Shown: positions 10,398 to 18,816, numbered from the stretch's first letter. The stretch is 64,000 bases of DNA from Pusillimonas sp. MFBS29 (GCF_020687695.1 NZ_JAJEWL010000003.1:1-64000), one strand, 5' to 3'. Numbers and translations are program-made. Notes: generated by a model from the letters alone, not told the origin.

Positions 10398-10499
10398 TGG
10401 TTCACTATTGGACTGCACAGCTTGAAATTGGCTACGCCGTTCGCCATATAGTTTGCCCCGCGCTCCAGCAGCTCCATGTTAGCGCCGGTGTAATACTGA

Positions 10500-10685
10500 C
10501 CCACCGGGGGTGCGGTTGACTACCGACTGCCGGCCCCGGACAAAAAATGATTGGCCGGCCCACAGAACCACCGGTATCGATAACACCAGTTCAATCCAAG
10601 TTTGGGCTGTCATGCTGAACCAGCCCAACTGGTGACCGAACATAGCCAAGACGGTGACAATAACGGTGAATGGCAATGTGCATCC
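10500..10685 (-). pseudogene. Copper P-type ATPase, transmembrane fragment
   Basis: The residues FTVIVTVLAMFGHQLGW, TWIELVLSIPVVLWAGQ and FFVRGRQSVVNR match the second and third membrane helices of CopA-type copper-translocating ATPases, which are about 750-800 residues long. The CPC motif, phosphorylation DKTGT motif and nucleotide domain are all missing. The cop-box-like palindrome immediately upstream supports a copper-regulated origin. Confidence 0.7.
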
Positions 10686-10691
10686 TTGGCG

Positions 10692-10709
10692 CATTACATT
10701 TTTGTAATG
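10692..10709. promoter_or_regulatory. Perfect 18-bp palindrome, CopR/CusR-type cop box
   Basis: CATTACA (10692-10698), TTTT, TGTAATG (10703-10709) is a perfect inverted repeat. Response regulators of the CopR/CusR/PcoR type bind ATTACA..TGTAAT-like boxes upstream of copper genes. It sits directly 5' of the truncated copper ATPase on the minus strand, where such an operator is expected. No two-component pair is in the window, so function is inferred. Confidence 0.5.
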
Positions 10710-10710
10710 T

Positions 10711-11160
10711 ACCTGGACCCGTAATGGTTATGCACTAGAGCGGAGCTTTCGTGTTCGTGCTAGCGGACCTAGTTATTAAAACCACGTCCATTTAGATCGC
10801 CCATAGGGCGATAGGGGCGCTCGCCGCGCGGGCCAGCATTCGCAATCAGTGCATATCGGGCTGTCTGTTTCCATTGCCATGAGTGCGCCGCCCCAAACAC
10901 CGACTGTACCGCCATCCGTGTCCGCTGCCCTGGCTTTCGCGGCATAAACGGCGTCCTCCCCGCCAGGCGGGTCCCCTCCATATATTCCACGGTCCTGTTC
11001 ATCAGCCCCGGCCAGCGGTTCAGCACGGCAAGGCGACGAACTCACGGCAACGGCGGCAACACCGCAGGAACCGTATTACTGCGAACGCCGAAAACCTACG
11101 ACCAGGCTCGGAATCTTCGGCCCCGGTCAGCAGGAAAACCAACCGGCTTTTGAAGGATAG
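10711..11160. other. 450-bp gap with no recognisable gene
   Basis: No complete gene is supported. A minus-strand frame at 10769-11026 is open but matches no family I know and has no ribosome-binding site. The segment lies between a copper ATPase fragment and a headless Bug receptor gene and is most simply scrambled remnant DNA. Confidence 0.4.
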
Positions 11161-11883
11161 GACTATGGAACTGACGGACACACTATTCTTATCGGCAGTG
11201 CAACACCACTTGTCCTGTCACCACTCACAAACAAGGTAGATTACACACTGGCTGACTTTAAGCTCATCGGTACATTCGCCTGCCCTCCCCTGTGGTTGAT
11301 AGTGAAAAACGACGCAAAATGGAAGACTCTTGAGGACTTCGTGCAGGACGCCAAGAAGAATGCGGATGAGATAAGTGTTGGAACGTACGGCAGCCTGTCG
11401 GCAGCAGACTTCCTTGTTCAAAGCTTCAGCAAAGAAGCGAATATCAAGGTAATCAATACACCTTTCAAATCGACTCCGGACGCACTTACTAATGTCTTGG
11501 GCGGGCATGTGGACGCCGCATTGGTGTCGGGTGGAGGCGGCTTGCTGGGTGGTGGGAAACTGCGGATTCTGGCAGTTGGTCAAGAATCACGCCTGAAGTC
11601 GTATCCGGATGTGCCCACTTTCACAGAAGCAGGCTATCCAATTTCTGTGGAATTCTGCTATACGTTCGCTGTTCACAAAGATACCCCCAAGGCAGTTGTT
11701 GACCGCTTGTATCAAGCACAGAAAGCCGCGATGGAAAACGATCCGGAGAACATTGAGCGTGTTTTTCAGAATGCCGATATGGAGGCACGTCTCGGTACGC
11801 CGGAAGAAACTATGGCGCTATATAAAGAAAATCATGCTCTCTTCTCAAGGCTGGTCGATGAAATGCGCGCGCCCGGCAAGTAG
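11161..11883 (+). pseudogene. Tripartite tricarboxylate (Bug) receptor lacking its N-terminus
   Basis: The frame is open from just after a TAG at 11158. It enters directly at DGHTILIGSATPLVLSPLT, corresponding to about residue 85 of a Bug receptor (about 320 residues), and continues through WKTLEDFVQDAKKN, GTYGSLSAADFLVQSF and YPDVPTFTEAGYP to a normal C-terminus. The signal peptide and first lobe segment are absent and no ATG opens this frame at its 5' end. An internal ATG at 11296 would make only a non-functional fragment. Confidence 0.8.
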
Positions 11884-12000
11884 ATAAATGGACGATTCAT
11901 CAAACACTCGAACTAACTGAAAGCGCAGATCGTGCTTGGCAACGCCCGTAGCAGTAGCGACCGCGACTGAAATCGCGCCAGATGCTAGAATACGCCGGTC

Positions 12001-12155
12001 ATTGGGGAGTAGCCTCTCTTCGTCACGAAGAGGCTTACGTCAACATACTTGACCAGCAGGTCATGGCGTAAGCGGTTCCCGAGCTTGGCAAGACCTTTGA
12101 CCACTACGCTTCCGTATATGGCCGGGGATGCGTGGTGGTCAATCGTCTGTAGACC
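12001..12155 (+). promoter_or_regulatory. yybP-ykoY manganese riboswitch
   Basis: The leader has the conserved blocks of this Mn2+-sensing family: GGGGAGTAGCC near the 5' end (12004-12014), a variable hairpin (CTCTCTTCGTCACGAAGAGG), ACGTCAACATACTTGACC, and GACCTTTGACCACTACGC in the second leg. It ends about 15 bases before the ATG of a TMEM165/GDT1-type transporter gene, one of the standard targets. Manganese binding would raise exporter expression. Confidence 0.88.
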
Positions 12156-12170
12156 GGTCTGGAAATTCTT

Positions 12171-12749
12171 ATGGAAGCCCTCCTCGTCTCCACCGGAGTC
12201 GTTGCTCTCGCTGAAGTCGGCGACAAAACCCAGCTCCTCGCCTTCATTCTTGCCGCTCGTTTCAAGAAGCCTGTACCGATTATTCTCGGTATCTTGGCGG
12301 CCACCATCGTCAATCACGGTCTAGCGGGTGCCTTGGGCGCCTGGATTACTTCAGCGGTCAGTCCGGAAATCTTGCGCTGGGTGTTGGGGCTCTCCTTCAT
12401 TGGCATGGCCATCTGGACGATGATCCCGGACAAGATTGAAGAGGAAGAAACTCAAGTCGCCAGGAAATTTGGCGTCTTCGGCGCAACGCTGATTACCTTC
12501 TTCCTTGCCGAGATGGGTGACAAGACCCAGATCGCTACGGTCGCGATGGCCGCGCACTATGCTGTACCGCTCATGGTGGTCATCGGTACCACGCTCGGGA
12601 TGCTGATTGCAGACGTACCCGCTGTTTTCGTTGGTGACAAGCTTGCCAACAAAATTCCGATGAAACTGGTTCATTCAATTGCCGCTGCAATCTTTGCGCT
12701 GCTCGGCATAGCCACCCTACTCGGGGCCGGCTCGAGACTCGGGTTCTAG
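12171..12749 (+). CDS. mneA: TMEM165/GDT1 (UPF0016) family manganese exporter
   Basis: This 192-residue membrane protein has two copies of the family signature E-x-GDKTQ: ALAEVGDKTQLLA (near residue 14) and LAEMGDKTQIATVA (near residue 115), each beginning a bundle of three helices. Bacterial members such as MneA export Mn2+. A manganese riboswitch directly upstream fits this role. It stands alone and converges with the citrate-synthase-like gene. Confidence 0.88.
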   Translation: MEALLVSTGVVALAEVGDKTQLLAFILAARFKKPVPIILGILAATIVNHGLAGALGAWITSAVSPEILRWVLGLSFIGMAIWTMIPDKIEEEETQVARKFGVFGATLITFFLAEMGDKTQIATVAMAAHYAVPLMVVIGTTLGMLIADVPAVFVGDKLANKIPMKLVHSIAAAIFALLGIATLLGAGSRLGF

Positions 12750-12801
12750 AGCCACACACAAAAATGTCGACATAGCCAGGCTACCCACGCTGCCCCCGAC
12801 A

Positions 12802-13647
12802 CTACCGGATCGGCACTTTCCTTTCCTCGGGGCCGTCGTACTGCCAGATATATTCCCTGGGAATAGGCCCTTTATTGCGGCCGCCTTGCTGAGTTTGCTC
12901 CCAGGCATGGGACAAGATCCCTACTGAGCGCGACAAACAGAACAAACCGCGCGCCAAAGGCGCCGGGAACCCCAGTTCGGCATAAATGACGGCAGTCGCA
13001 CCGTCGATATTCATCGGAATCCGCTTGCCTGCCTTCCTGCAGGCAAGCTCGTCTTCAACCGCCCGCCCTATAGTTGCGAACCGGCCGCCAACTACGCCCC
13101 TGGAGGCTGCTTCATCCACGAGTTCGAGCAGTCGGGGCGCTCTCGGGTCTATCGGATGAAAGCGGTGGCCGAACCCTGAAACAAACTTGCCATATTTATC
13201 TATCGCAGCGTCCAGACCCGCTTGCGTCGCCTTAACCAGTTCAATTCCGGCATCCATTTGCCGCGCGATGTCGATATACAGCTCAACGGCCTGTTCGCCT
13301 GCGCCGCCATGCACATCTCCCAGGACATTCACTGCCGACGCCATCGCACTGTTCAGGCCGACACCGCAAGTGGCGGCCATGCGGGCAATGGCGATACTGG
13401 GTGCCTGCGGACCATGATCAACGGCAGCCATGAGCGCCGCATCAAGCAAGCGTGCCTGTTCATCGGATGGCAGCTCACCCCGCGTCATCAGCCAAATCAT
13501 CTGGGCAAAACTGATGTTGCCGATGAGATCCTGAATCGGGTAGCCTCGATACCTGATGCTGCCCGGCTCCATATCAATAATGGAAGTACGCCACCAATCC
13601 TTTACACCCCGGCGCACCTGTTCGGCTTCGTTGGAAGTAACACTCAT
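12802..13647 (-). CDS. Citrate-synthase-like / citryl-CoA lyase family protein
   Basis: This 281-residue protein has the citrate synthase fold but is shorter than true citrate synthase (about 430 residues). The catalytic triad is present: H113 in GDVHGGAGE, H161 in GFGHRFHPIDPR and D215 in NIDGATAV. Short members next to CaiB-type CoA transferases are annotated as citryl-CoA lyases, splitting a citryl-CoA-like ester into acetyl-CoA and an oxo acid. It overlaps the preceding transferase gene by 4 bases, so the two are probably coupled. The substrate is not evident. Confidence 0.8.
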   Translation of the reverse strand: MSVTSNEAEQVRRGVKDWWRTSIIDMEPGSIRYRGYPIQDLIGNISFAQMIWLMTRGELPSDEQARLLDAALMAAVDHGPQAPSIAIARMAATCGVGLNSAMASAVNVLGDVHGGAGEQAVELYIDIARQMDAGIELVKATQAGLDAAIDKYGKFVSGFGHRFHPIDPRAPRLLELVDEAASRGVVGGRFATIGRAVEDELACRKAGKRIPMNIDGATAVIYAELGFPAPLARGLFCLSRSVGILSHAWEQTQQGGRNKGPIPREYIWQYDGPEERKVPIR

Positions 13648-14846
13648 ACAACCTCCTGCTGCTTAAAGCGCAAGATTTCATCTGCGCTGTATCCCAATTC
13701 CGCCAGTATGGTTTCCGTATGTTCGCCTAAGCGCGGCGGGGGTGCATCCACCGAAGGCGCTGCGCCATTCAGCTTGAAGCCGGTTCGCACCACTCGTATG
13801 TTGCGCCCTACCCCAGGCACATCTTCAAAAGAGGCGAGCATGCCACGGTTGGCAATCTGTGGATGGCTCAAAGCCTGAGGTACGGTATAAACAGGGCCGG
13901 CAGGCACGCCTTCCGCGCTTAGCAGCTCCCACCACTGCTCAGTGGTTTTCGCATTCATTGCCTGCTCCATCAGGTCTTTAAGTTCCTGTCTGTTCTGCAA
14001 CCGTGCCTGACGATCCGCGAAACGGGCATCGCTAATCCACTCGGCGCGCTCGAGAATACGAGCTACTTTCTCGAAGTGCTCCTGCTTGTTGGCGGCAATA
14101 TTGATCAGGCCGTCACCCGTCTTGAATGCGCCTGAAGGGCTAGCCGTCATATTGTCATTGCCCAGCGGGTGCGGCTCGCGCCCGGCAACCAGATAATTGG
14201 ATACTACCCAGCCCATCGTGGCCATGGCTGCCTCAAGCATGGACACATCGATGAACACTCCCTCGGTCCGGTTTCTATCAGCCAGCGAAGAGGCGATCGC
14301 AAAAGCGGCCGTGATGCCCCCCACCGTATCGGCAACCGGATAACCCACACGCAAGGGCGCCGATTCGCTGTCACCCGTAATGCTCATGATTCCGGACATG
14401 CCTTGAATGATCTGGTCGTAGGCAGGCAGGTCACGCAAATCACCCGTCTGCCCGAACCCGGAGATAGCGCAATAGATCAGCTTCGGATTTTCTTCAAGCA
14501 ATGCGTCGCAGCCCAGACCCAGCCGCTTCATAACGCCAGGACGAAAATTTTCCACCAGAACATCTGCGGTGCTTACCAGCCTGCGCAGTACGGCCTTGCC
14601 GTCGTCATGCTTCAGATCCAGTGTAATGGAGCGTTTGCCCGGGTTTTGCGCCAGAAACGACACACCCATATTGTTGCGATTCAGTTCCGGATCAGCGCCC
14701 AGTTGCCGGGCCAGATCGCCGCTCAGGCGCGTCTCCACCTTGATGACATCGGCACCCATATGGGCAAGCTGATGGCAACAAAACGGGCCGGCCAGAACGT
14801 TGGTCAGATCCAGTACACGGATCCCTTTCAAAGGTTGCGTTGTCAT
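13644..14846 (-). CDS. CaiB/BaiF family CoA transferase
   Basis: This 400-residue class III CoA transferase moves CoA between carboxylic acids. The N-terminal IRVLDLTNVLAGPFCCHQLAHMGADVIKVE region and the catalytic aspartate D144 in AYDQIIQGMSG are intact. With the downstream lyase it forms a two-step module: activate an acid with CoA, then cleave it. A Bug-receptor remnant just upstream on the same strand suggests that the acid was imported by a tripartite tricarboxylate-type system. Confidence 0.88.
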   Translation of the reverse strand: MTTQPLKGIRVLDLTNVLAGPFCCHQLAHMGADVIKVETRLSGDLARQLGADPELNRNNMGVSFLAQNPGKRSITLDLKHDDGKAVLRRLVSTADVLVENFRPGVMKRLGLGCDALLEENPKLIYCAISGFGQTGDLRDLPAYDQIIQGMSGIMSITGDSESAPLRVGYPVADTVGGITAAFAIASSLADRNRTEGVFIDVSMLEAAMATMGWVVSNYLVAGREPHPLGNDNMTASPSGAFKTGDGLINIAANKQEHFEKVARILERAEWISDARFADRQARLQNRQELKDLMEQAMNAKTTEQWWELLSAEGVPAGPVYTVPQALSHPQIANRGMLASFEDVPGVGRNIRVVRTGFKLNGAAPSVDAPPPRLGEHTETILAELGYSADEILRFKQQEVV

Positions 14847-14858
14847 GTGAATGTGCTT

Positions 14859-14940
14859 TTACTCAGCCTGAATGCCGGCGTTGCGAATAACTTCAGCCCA
14901 AAGCTGCGTATTAATTTTCCGGCATTTTAGTGCGTCCTGA
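14859..14940 (-). pseudogene. Bug receptor, last ~26 residues only
   Basis: Upstream of the CoA transferase a minus-strand frame ends NTQLWAEVIRNAGIQAE and stop, the typical ending of Bug receptors (R/N-W-x-x-VI-x-x-AGIKAE). No further similarity is seen beyond about 14940. This is the tail of a lost receptor gene that once headed this operon. The 87 bases between it and the CigR-like gene hold nothing else. Confidence 0.4.
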
Positions 14941-15027
14941 GCCAGATACGCTCCGCGAGTGATCTGGCCAGAAAGTCGATCGCACATCGCACGCGTGTCA
15001 TGCCAACCGCTGACCCGGCCCCATTAC

Positions 15028-15279
15028 TTAATCAAAGACGTCGTAAAGAATATCGGCGACAACCGCCGTGGCTACAGAGATCAGAATCAAGTCGGTACCC
15101 GAATTCCCCTTTCCAGGATTGCCGGATGCGTGCGGGTTGCCCTTGCCGCCGTTGCGGGACTTGCCGGGAGAACTTGCGCCATTACCTTGGCCCTTACCTT
15201 CGGGTGGTGCTGCGTGCGCGGTCAGAACCAATGAACATGCAGCAATACAAGACGCGACTATCGCTCTATTCAGCTTCAT
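15028..15279 (-). CDS. Internally deleted paralogue of the CigR-like protein
   Basis: This 83-residue protein starts at MKLNRAIVASCIAACSL with a signal peptide and Gly/Asn/Lys-rich segment closely matching the protein encoded at 1192-1806. It then goes straight to TDLILISVATAVVADILYDVF, identical to the end of that protein. About 120 residues, including the RcnB-like core, are missing in frame. What remains is an export signal, a flexible linker and a C-terminal hydrophobic segment. It follows the cytochrome c gene by 11 bases, so may be co-transcribed. Confidence 0.7.
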   Translation of the reverse strand: MKLNRAIVASCIAACSLVLTAHAAPPEGKGQGNGASSPGKSRNGGKGNPHASGNPGKGNSGTDLILISVATAVVADILYDVFD

Positions 15280-15290
15280 CTTTCATCCGG

Positions 15291-15764
15291 CTACTTGCTT
15301 TGCCGCACAGTCACCTCTTTCTGTGCTTGCAGCACTTTAGGTGGCCAGGTGCTCTTGATATATGCAAGCACCGAGATAATTTCTTCGTCGGTCAGTATCT
15401 CACGATACGCGGGCATATCGCTTTCGTATCCCGCCGGGGCCGTCTTGCCTGGAACCAGGCCATTCTTGACCATATCAAACAGCATGGCATCCGGGTGGTG
15501 CCAGGTGTGGCCAGTCTTGTCATGCGGAGGCGCAGGCAGTCTGTCATTAGGCTGACGCTCCCGCCAGTTCGGCTGGCCTTGCAACGACGCACCATGGCAG
15601 GCCGCGCAATAGTTTGCATAGATGGCTTTACCCACCACCACCCGTTGCTTATCAGACGGATCGATGAATGCAGGGCCGGGATCACGCCCGACGCCATATA
15701 AAAACGCAACGGCTCCAAGCGCGACGACCCCGGCCACTCCAAAAATCAATGTCTTGTTTGCCAT
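15291..15764 (-). CDS. Membrane-anchored class I cytochrome c
   Basis: This 157-residue protein has an N-terminal hydrophobic anchor (residues 5-24) and one heme-binding motif CAACH at residues 53-57. A likely axial methionine lies in ESDMPAYREILTDEEI, followed by the usual C-terminal helix (ISVLAYIKSTWPP). It would carry electrons in the periplasm. The partner is not identifiable here; the neighbours are the small CigR paralogue and a divergent arsR. Confidence 0.88.
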   Translation of the reverse strand: MANKTLIFGVAGVVALGAVAFLYGVGRDPGPAFIDPSDKQRVVVGKAIYANYCAACHGASLQGQPNWRERQPNDRLPAPPHDKTGHTWHHPDAMLFDMVKNGLVPGKTAPAGYESDMPAYREILTDEEIISVLAYIKSTWPPKVLQAQKEVTVRQSK

Positions 15765-15979
15765 ATCGATATGCTGCCTGACTAACCTTTATCTTTCCCG
15801 CCACACTGACGGGACCAAGTGTAATCATATTCGGTTCAGCATGCTGCATCCCCGGCATCTTTTGCATTTCGGCGGGAGAAAACCACATGGTGTCGTGTAG
15901 TGACGTGAACTGTTTCATAAATTCGTTATTTCGATTATTATCGAACTATAGTATTTAATTTATCTGAGTTGAAAACGGA

Positions 15980-16306
15980 ATGAACACTAAAGACGCTGTG
16001 CGGGCGTTAGCCGCAATCGCCCACGAGTCGCGCCTTGAAGCTTATCGTTTGCTGGTACAAGCCGGCCCTGCCGGGCTGCATGCCGGGCGGCTGGCCGAGC
16101 TTCTTGAAGTGCCGCCGTCATCCCTGACTTTCCACCTCAAAGAACTCGTTCATTCGGGCCTGCTGACGTCTCGCCAGGAAGGCCGATTTGTCTTTTATTC
16201 GGCAGAGTTCGGCACCATGAGCTCGCTGCTGGCATACCTGACGGATAACTGCTGCGGCGGGAACCCCTGCTTGCCGGTCAGAAGTGATATCACGCCGTTC
16301 TTATAA
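15980..16306 (+). CDS. arsR: ArsR-family arsenite-responsive repressor
   Basis: This 108-residue winged-helix protein has a recognition helix region PPSSLTFHLKELVHSGLL and a C-terminal cysteine cluster C91, C92 and C97 (NCCGGNPCL). That matches the As(III) site of Acidithiobacillus-type ArsR, where three cysteines near the C-terminus bind arsenite, rather than the E. coli site in the DNA-binding helix. It lies 70 bases upstream of the arsenite pump gene, so self-regulation of an arsR-arsB operon is likely. Confidence 0.88.
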   Translation: MNTKDAVRALAAIAHESRLEAYRLLVQAGPAGLHAGRLAELLEVPPSSLTFHLKELVHSGLLTSRQEGRFVFYSAEFGTMSSLLAYLTDNCCGGNPCLPVRSDITPFL

Positions 16307-16376
16307 AAAGCCTGCGAAACGTCCAGTCCTCGGTCATCAAACAGTGCCTCCATTTCCAGAATAAAGAGAATCTCCC

Positions 16377-17663
16377 GTGCTTGTCGCACTGCTTATCTTC
16401 CTGCTCACCATCGTGCTGGTCATCTGGCAACCCAAGGGGCTCAATATCGGCTGGAGCGCCAGCCTTGGCGCCGTGCTGGCGCTGGCTTTCGGTGCAGTCA
16501 GCTTCAGCGATATCCCCATTGTCTGGAATATTGTCTGGAACGCCACCGCCACCTTTATCGCCATCATCATTATCAGCCTGCTGCTTGATGAAGCAGGTTT
16601 CTTCGAGTGGGCTGCCCTGCATGTCGCACGTTGGGGTGGAGGCCATGGCCGCCTGCTGTTCTCGCTGATCATTCTGCTTGGTGCGGCTGTATCGGCCTTC
16701 TTCGCCAACGACGGTGCAGCGCTGATACTCACTCCCATCGTGATGGCCATGCTGCTCGCCCTCGGATTTAGTCAGGCGGCAACGCTTGCTTTCGTCATGG
16801 CGGCCGGCTTCATCGCAGATACGGCCAGTCTCCCGCTCGTCGTGTCGAACCTGGTCAACATCGTATCGGCGGACTTCTTCGACATCAGTTTTGCGCGATA
16901 CGCAGCGGTGATGGCGCCCGTGAACCTGGTCTCGGTGGCGGCCACCTTGATCGTGCTATTGATCTATTTCCGCAACAGTATCCCGACCTATTACAAAGCC
17001 AGCCAACTCAAACGGCCAGCAGAGGCCATTCGCGACCACGCAACCTTTCGCGCCGGATGGTATGTGCTCGCTTTTCTGCTGGCAAGCTTCTTTGTACTGG
17101 AAGGCTTTGGCATCCCCGTCAGCGCCCTGGCCGCCACAGGCGCAGTCATTCTGCTGCTGGTGGCCGGGCGTGGCCATGTCATCAGCATACGGAAAGTGGT
17201 GCGTGAAGCCCCCTGGCCCATAGTGGTGTTCTCGCTGGGCATGTACCTGGTGGTGTACGGCTTGCGTAATGCCGGGTTGACCGACGTGATCGCCGGATGG
17301 CTCAACGCCATGGCGGATCAAGGCCTGTGGAGCGCGACACTGGGTACCGGTCTACTTACGGCCTTGCTCTCTTCCATCATGAACAATATGCCCACCGTGC
17401 TGGTGGGCGCACTGTCCATCGATGCCAGCCAGGCAACGGGCCCCATCAAGGAGGCCATGATCTACGCGAACGTCATCGGCAGCGACCTTGGCCCCAAGAT
17501 TACACCCATAGGAAGCCTGGCAACGCTTTTGTGGCTGCATGTGCTGTCACGTAAAGGTGTAAAAATCACCTGGGGATACTACTTCAAGGTAGGAATCGTA
17601 CTGACGCTGCCGGTATTGCTGATCACCCTGGTGGCACTGACCTTGCGATTGAGCACTTTCTGA
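16377..17663 (+). CDS. arsB: Arsenite efflux pump ArsB
   Basis: This 428-residue polytopic membrane protein of the ArsB/NhaD superfamily has the signatures [18 protein letters not shown] and [12 protein letters not shown], and the ending [22 protein letters not shown]. It extrudes arsenite (and antimonite) using the proton gradient. The start is GTG at 16377, within a purine-rich stretch that gives only a weak ribosome-binding site. No arsC or arsH is seen nearby. Confidence 0.92.
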   Translation: MLVALLIFLLTIVLVIWQPKGLNIGWSASLGAVLALAFGAVSFSDIPIVWNIVWNATATFIAIIIISLLLDEAGFFEWAALHVARWGGGHGRLLFSLIILLGAAVSAFFANDGAALILTPIVMAMLLALGFSQAATLAFVMAAGFIADTASLPLVVSNLVNIVSADFFDISFARYAAVMAPVNLVSVAATLIVLLIYFRNSIPTYYKASQLKRPAEAIRDHATFRAGWYVLAFLLASFFVLEGFGIPVSALAATGAVILLLVAGRGHVISIRKVVREAPWPIVVFSLGMYLVVYGLRNAGLTDVIAGWLNAMADQGLWSATLGTGLLTALLSSIMNNMPTVLVGALSIDASQATGPIKEAMIYANVIGSDLGPKITPIGSLATLLWLHVLSRKGVKITWGYYFKVGIVLTLPVLLITLVALTLRLSTF

Positions 17664-17696
17664 CACCGTACAGCAAGCAAGGCTTGCCATCTGATA

Positions 17697-17885
17697 TCAA
17701 CCCTTCTTGCAGGTGTTCACGCCTAGTATCGAGTACGCGGGGCAGGTTCGCACCAAGCCTGTTAACAGGGGTATGACGCCCAGCCAGCCCCACCAGCCGA
17801 CCGTCCCGGTGGCGGCCAGTGCGATCAGGACAACACCAATCAAGATGCGTAATGTCCGGTCTATGGTTCCAATGTTGTATTTCAT
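17697..17885 (-). CDS. DUF2892 (YgaP-like) small membrane protein
   Basis: This 62-residue protein has two hydrophobic segments separated by WWGWLGVIPLLTGL and the conserved RTCPAYSILGVNTC ending with two cysteines. DUF2892 proteins are commonly linked to rhodaneses and sulfide oxidation. Its ATG overlaps the stop of the rhodanese gene (ATGA), so the two are translationally coupled. Confidence 0.88.
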   Translation of the reverse strand: MKYNIGTIDRTLRILIGVVLIALAATGTVGWWGWLGVIPLLTGLVRTCPAYSILGVNTCKKG

Positions 17886-18442
17886 CGTGACGCTCCTTCA
17901 GTCGTAGAAATCGTGAGATATCGTCGGTTCCAGGGGGCCTTCATCAGCAGACGCGCCATACCGCAAAAACCCGTAAGGCCCGCAAACACCAGACCGGCCC
18001 CGACCAAAGCCGATATGCCAAAGAAACCTGGATGCACAGCGGCGCCCAGCACCGCACCAAGCAGAATCAGCGTGCCCGCCGCAATATGCACTTGCCGCTG
18101 CAATTCCAGAGGTCTTGATACGTCGCGTTCAACGTCAAGGCCGGCGCGTTTCCAGGCGTCCAGCCCACCTTCGAGCACATACAGGCTGTCGTCTGGGCAG
18201 CGGCCCCGCATGCAATTCGAGATAAGGGCCGCATTCAGCCGGGTGCGATTGCCCGAGCGGCAATAAAAGATCGCCCCCTGTTTGATTTCGGGCGGCATCC
18301 CGGCGGCTTCGAGCGACTCAAGCGGCAGATGCAACGAACCTGGTATGTACTGGCGGGCGCGCTCGTCTGCGCTACGCACATCGACCAGCACGGCGCCCTG
18401 CGCCGTCAGGGCCCTGGCCTGCATGGGTGTCAATGCCTTCAT
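17882..18442 (-). CDS. Rhodanese with C-terminal membrane anchor
   Basis: This 186-residue protein has a rhodanese domain in residues 1-115 with the active-site cysteine C61 in YCRSGNRTR, followed by two hydrophobic helices (about 130-172) ending in GMARLLMKAPWNR. The layout matches E. coli YgaP, a membrane sulfurtransferase with an N-terminal rhodanese and a DUF2892-type anchor. It lies between the DUF2892 gene and a BigR-like repressor gene and should handle persulfide sulfur from sulfide oxidation. Confidence 0.88.
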   Translation of the reverse strand: MKALTPMQARALTAQGAVLVDVRSADERARQYIPGSLHLPLESLEAAGMPPEIKQGAIFYCRSGNRTRLNAALISNCMRGRCPDDSLYVLEGGLDAWKRAGLDVERDVSRPLELQRQVHIAAGTLILLGAVLGAAVHPGFFGISALVGAGLVFAGLTGFCGMARLLMKAPWNRRYLTISTTEGASR

Positions 18443-18461
18443 AGGTGAAACCTCCCAATGG

Positions 18462-18773
18462 TTAAGGGCAGTAGATGGACTTCAGCACCGCAATGATCTT
18501 TTCGACTTCCGGATTGGCAATACGGTAATACAGCACCTGGGACTCTCTTCGATACGAAACCAGCCCTTCTTGCCGCATGCGCGCAAGATGTTGCGACAGC
18601 GCCGACTGACTTAACCCCACACGTTCCAGGATGGTGCTTACCGACATCTCGTCATGCTGAATCAGCAGGCATAACACCAGCAGCCGATTTTCATTGCCGA
18701 TGGCCTTGAGCAGACTTGCGGCCTTGCCGGCGCCTTCTTGAAGAATCTGTAGGTCTTGTTCGCTGAATTTCAT
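18462..18773 (-). CDS. bigR: ArsR-family sulfur-responsive repressor, BigR/YgaV-like
   Basis: This 103-residue winged-helix repressor (LSQSALSQHLARMRQEGLVSYRR) has only two cysteines, C35 (LLVLCLLI) and C102 (IYCP). This is the arrangement of BigR, YgaV and SqrR, which form a disulfide or polysulfide bridge when sulfane sulfur accumulates and then release DNA. It is divergent from the sulfide:quinone oxidoreductase gene, with repeated TATTCTAAT sites between them, and is co-directional with the rhodanese. Confidence 0.85.
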   Translation of the reverse strand: MKFSEQDLQILQEGAGKAASLLKAIGNENRLLVLCLLIQHDEMSVSTILERVGLSQSALSQHLARMRQEGLVSYRRESQVLYYRIANPEVEKIIAVLKSIYCP

Positions 18774-18785
18774 TGCTCACTTCAA

Positions 18786-18816
18786 ATTAGTTTATTCTAA
18801 TTTAGCATATTCTAAT
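18786..18816. promoter_or_regulatory. BigR-type operator, repeated TATTCTAAT
   Basis: Two direct copies of TATTCTAAT (18793-18801 and 18808-18816) start 15 bp apart, and ATTAG at 18786-18790 makes the first copy an imperfect palindrome with CTAAT (18797-18801). AT-rich ATTAG..CTAAT sites are typical for BigR-class repressors. The site lies in the 89-bp divergent gap and could shut both promoters. Confidence 0.7.

Noticed and set aside
10769-11026. Minus-strand 85-codon frame in the unassigned gap
   Set aside because: No ribosome-binding site, no recognisable domain, and overlapping frames of similar length exist; not enough to call a gene.
15090-15115. Adjacent KpnI- and EcoRI-like sites (GGTACC, GAATTC) at the deletion junction of the small CigR paralogue, looking like a cloning scar
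   Set aside because: Two common 6-mers can occur by chance, the flanking coding sequence is natural, and no vector sequence is visible.
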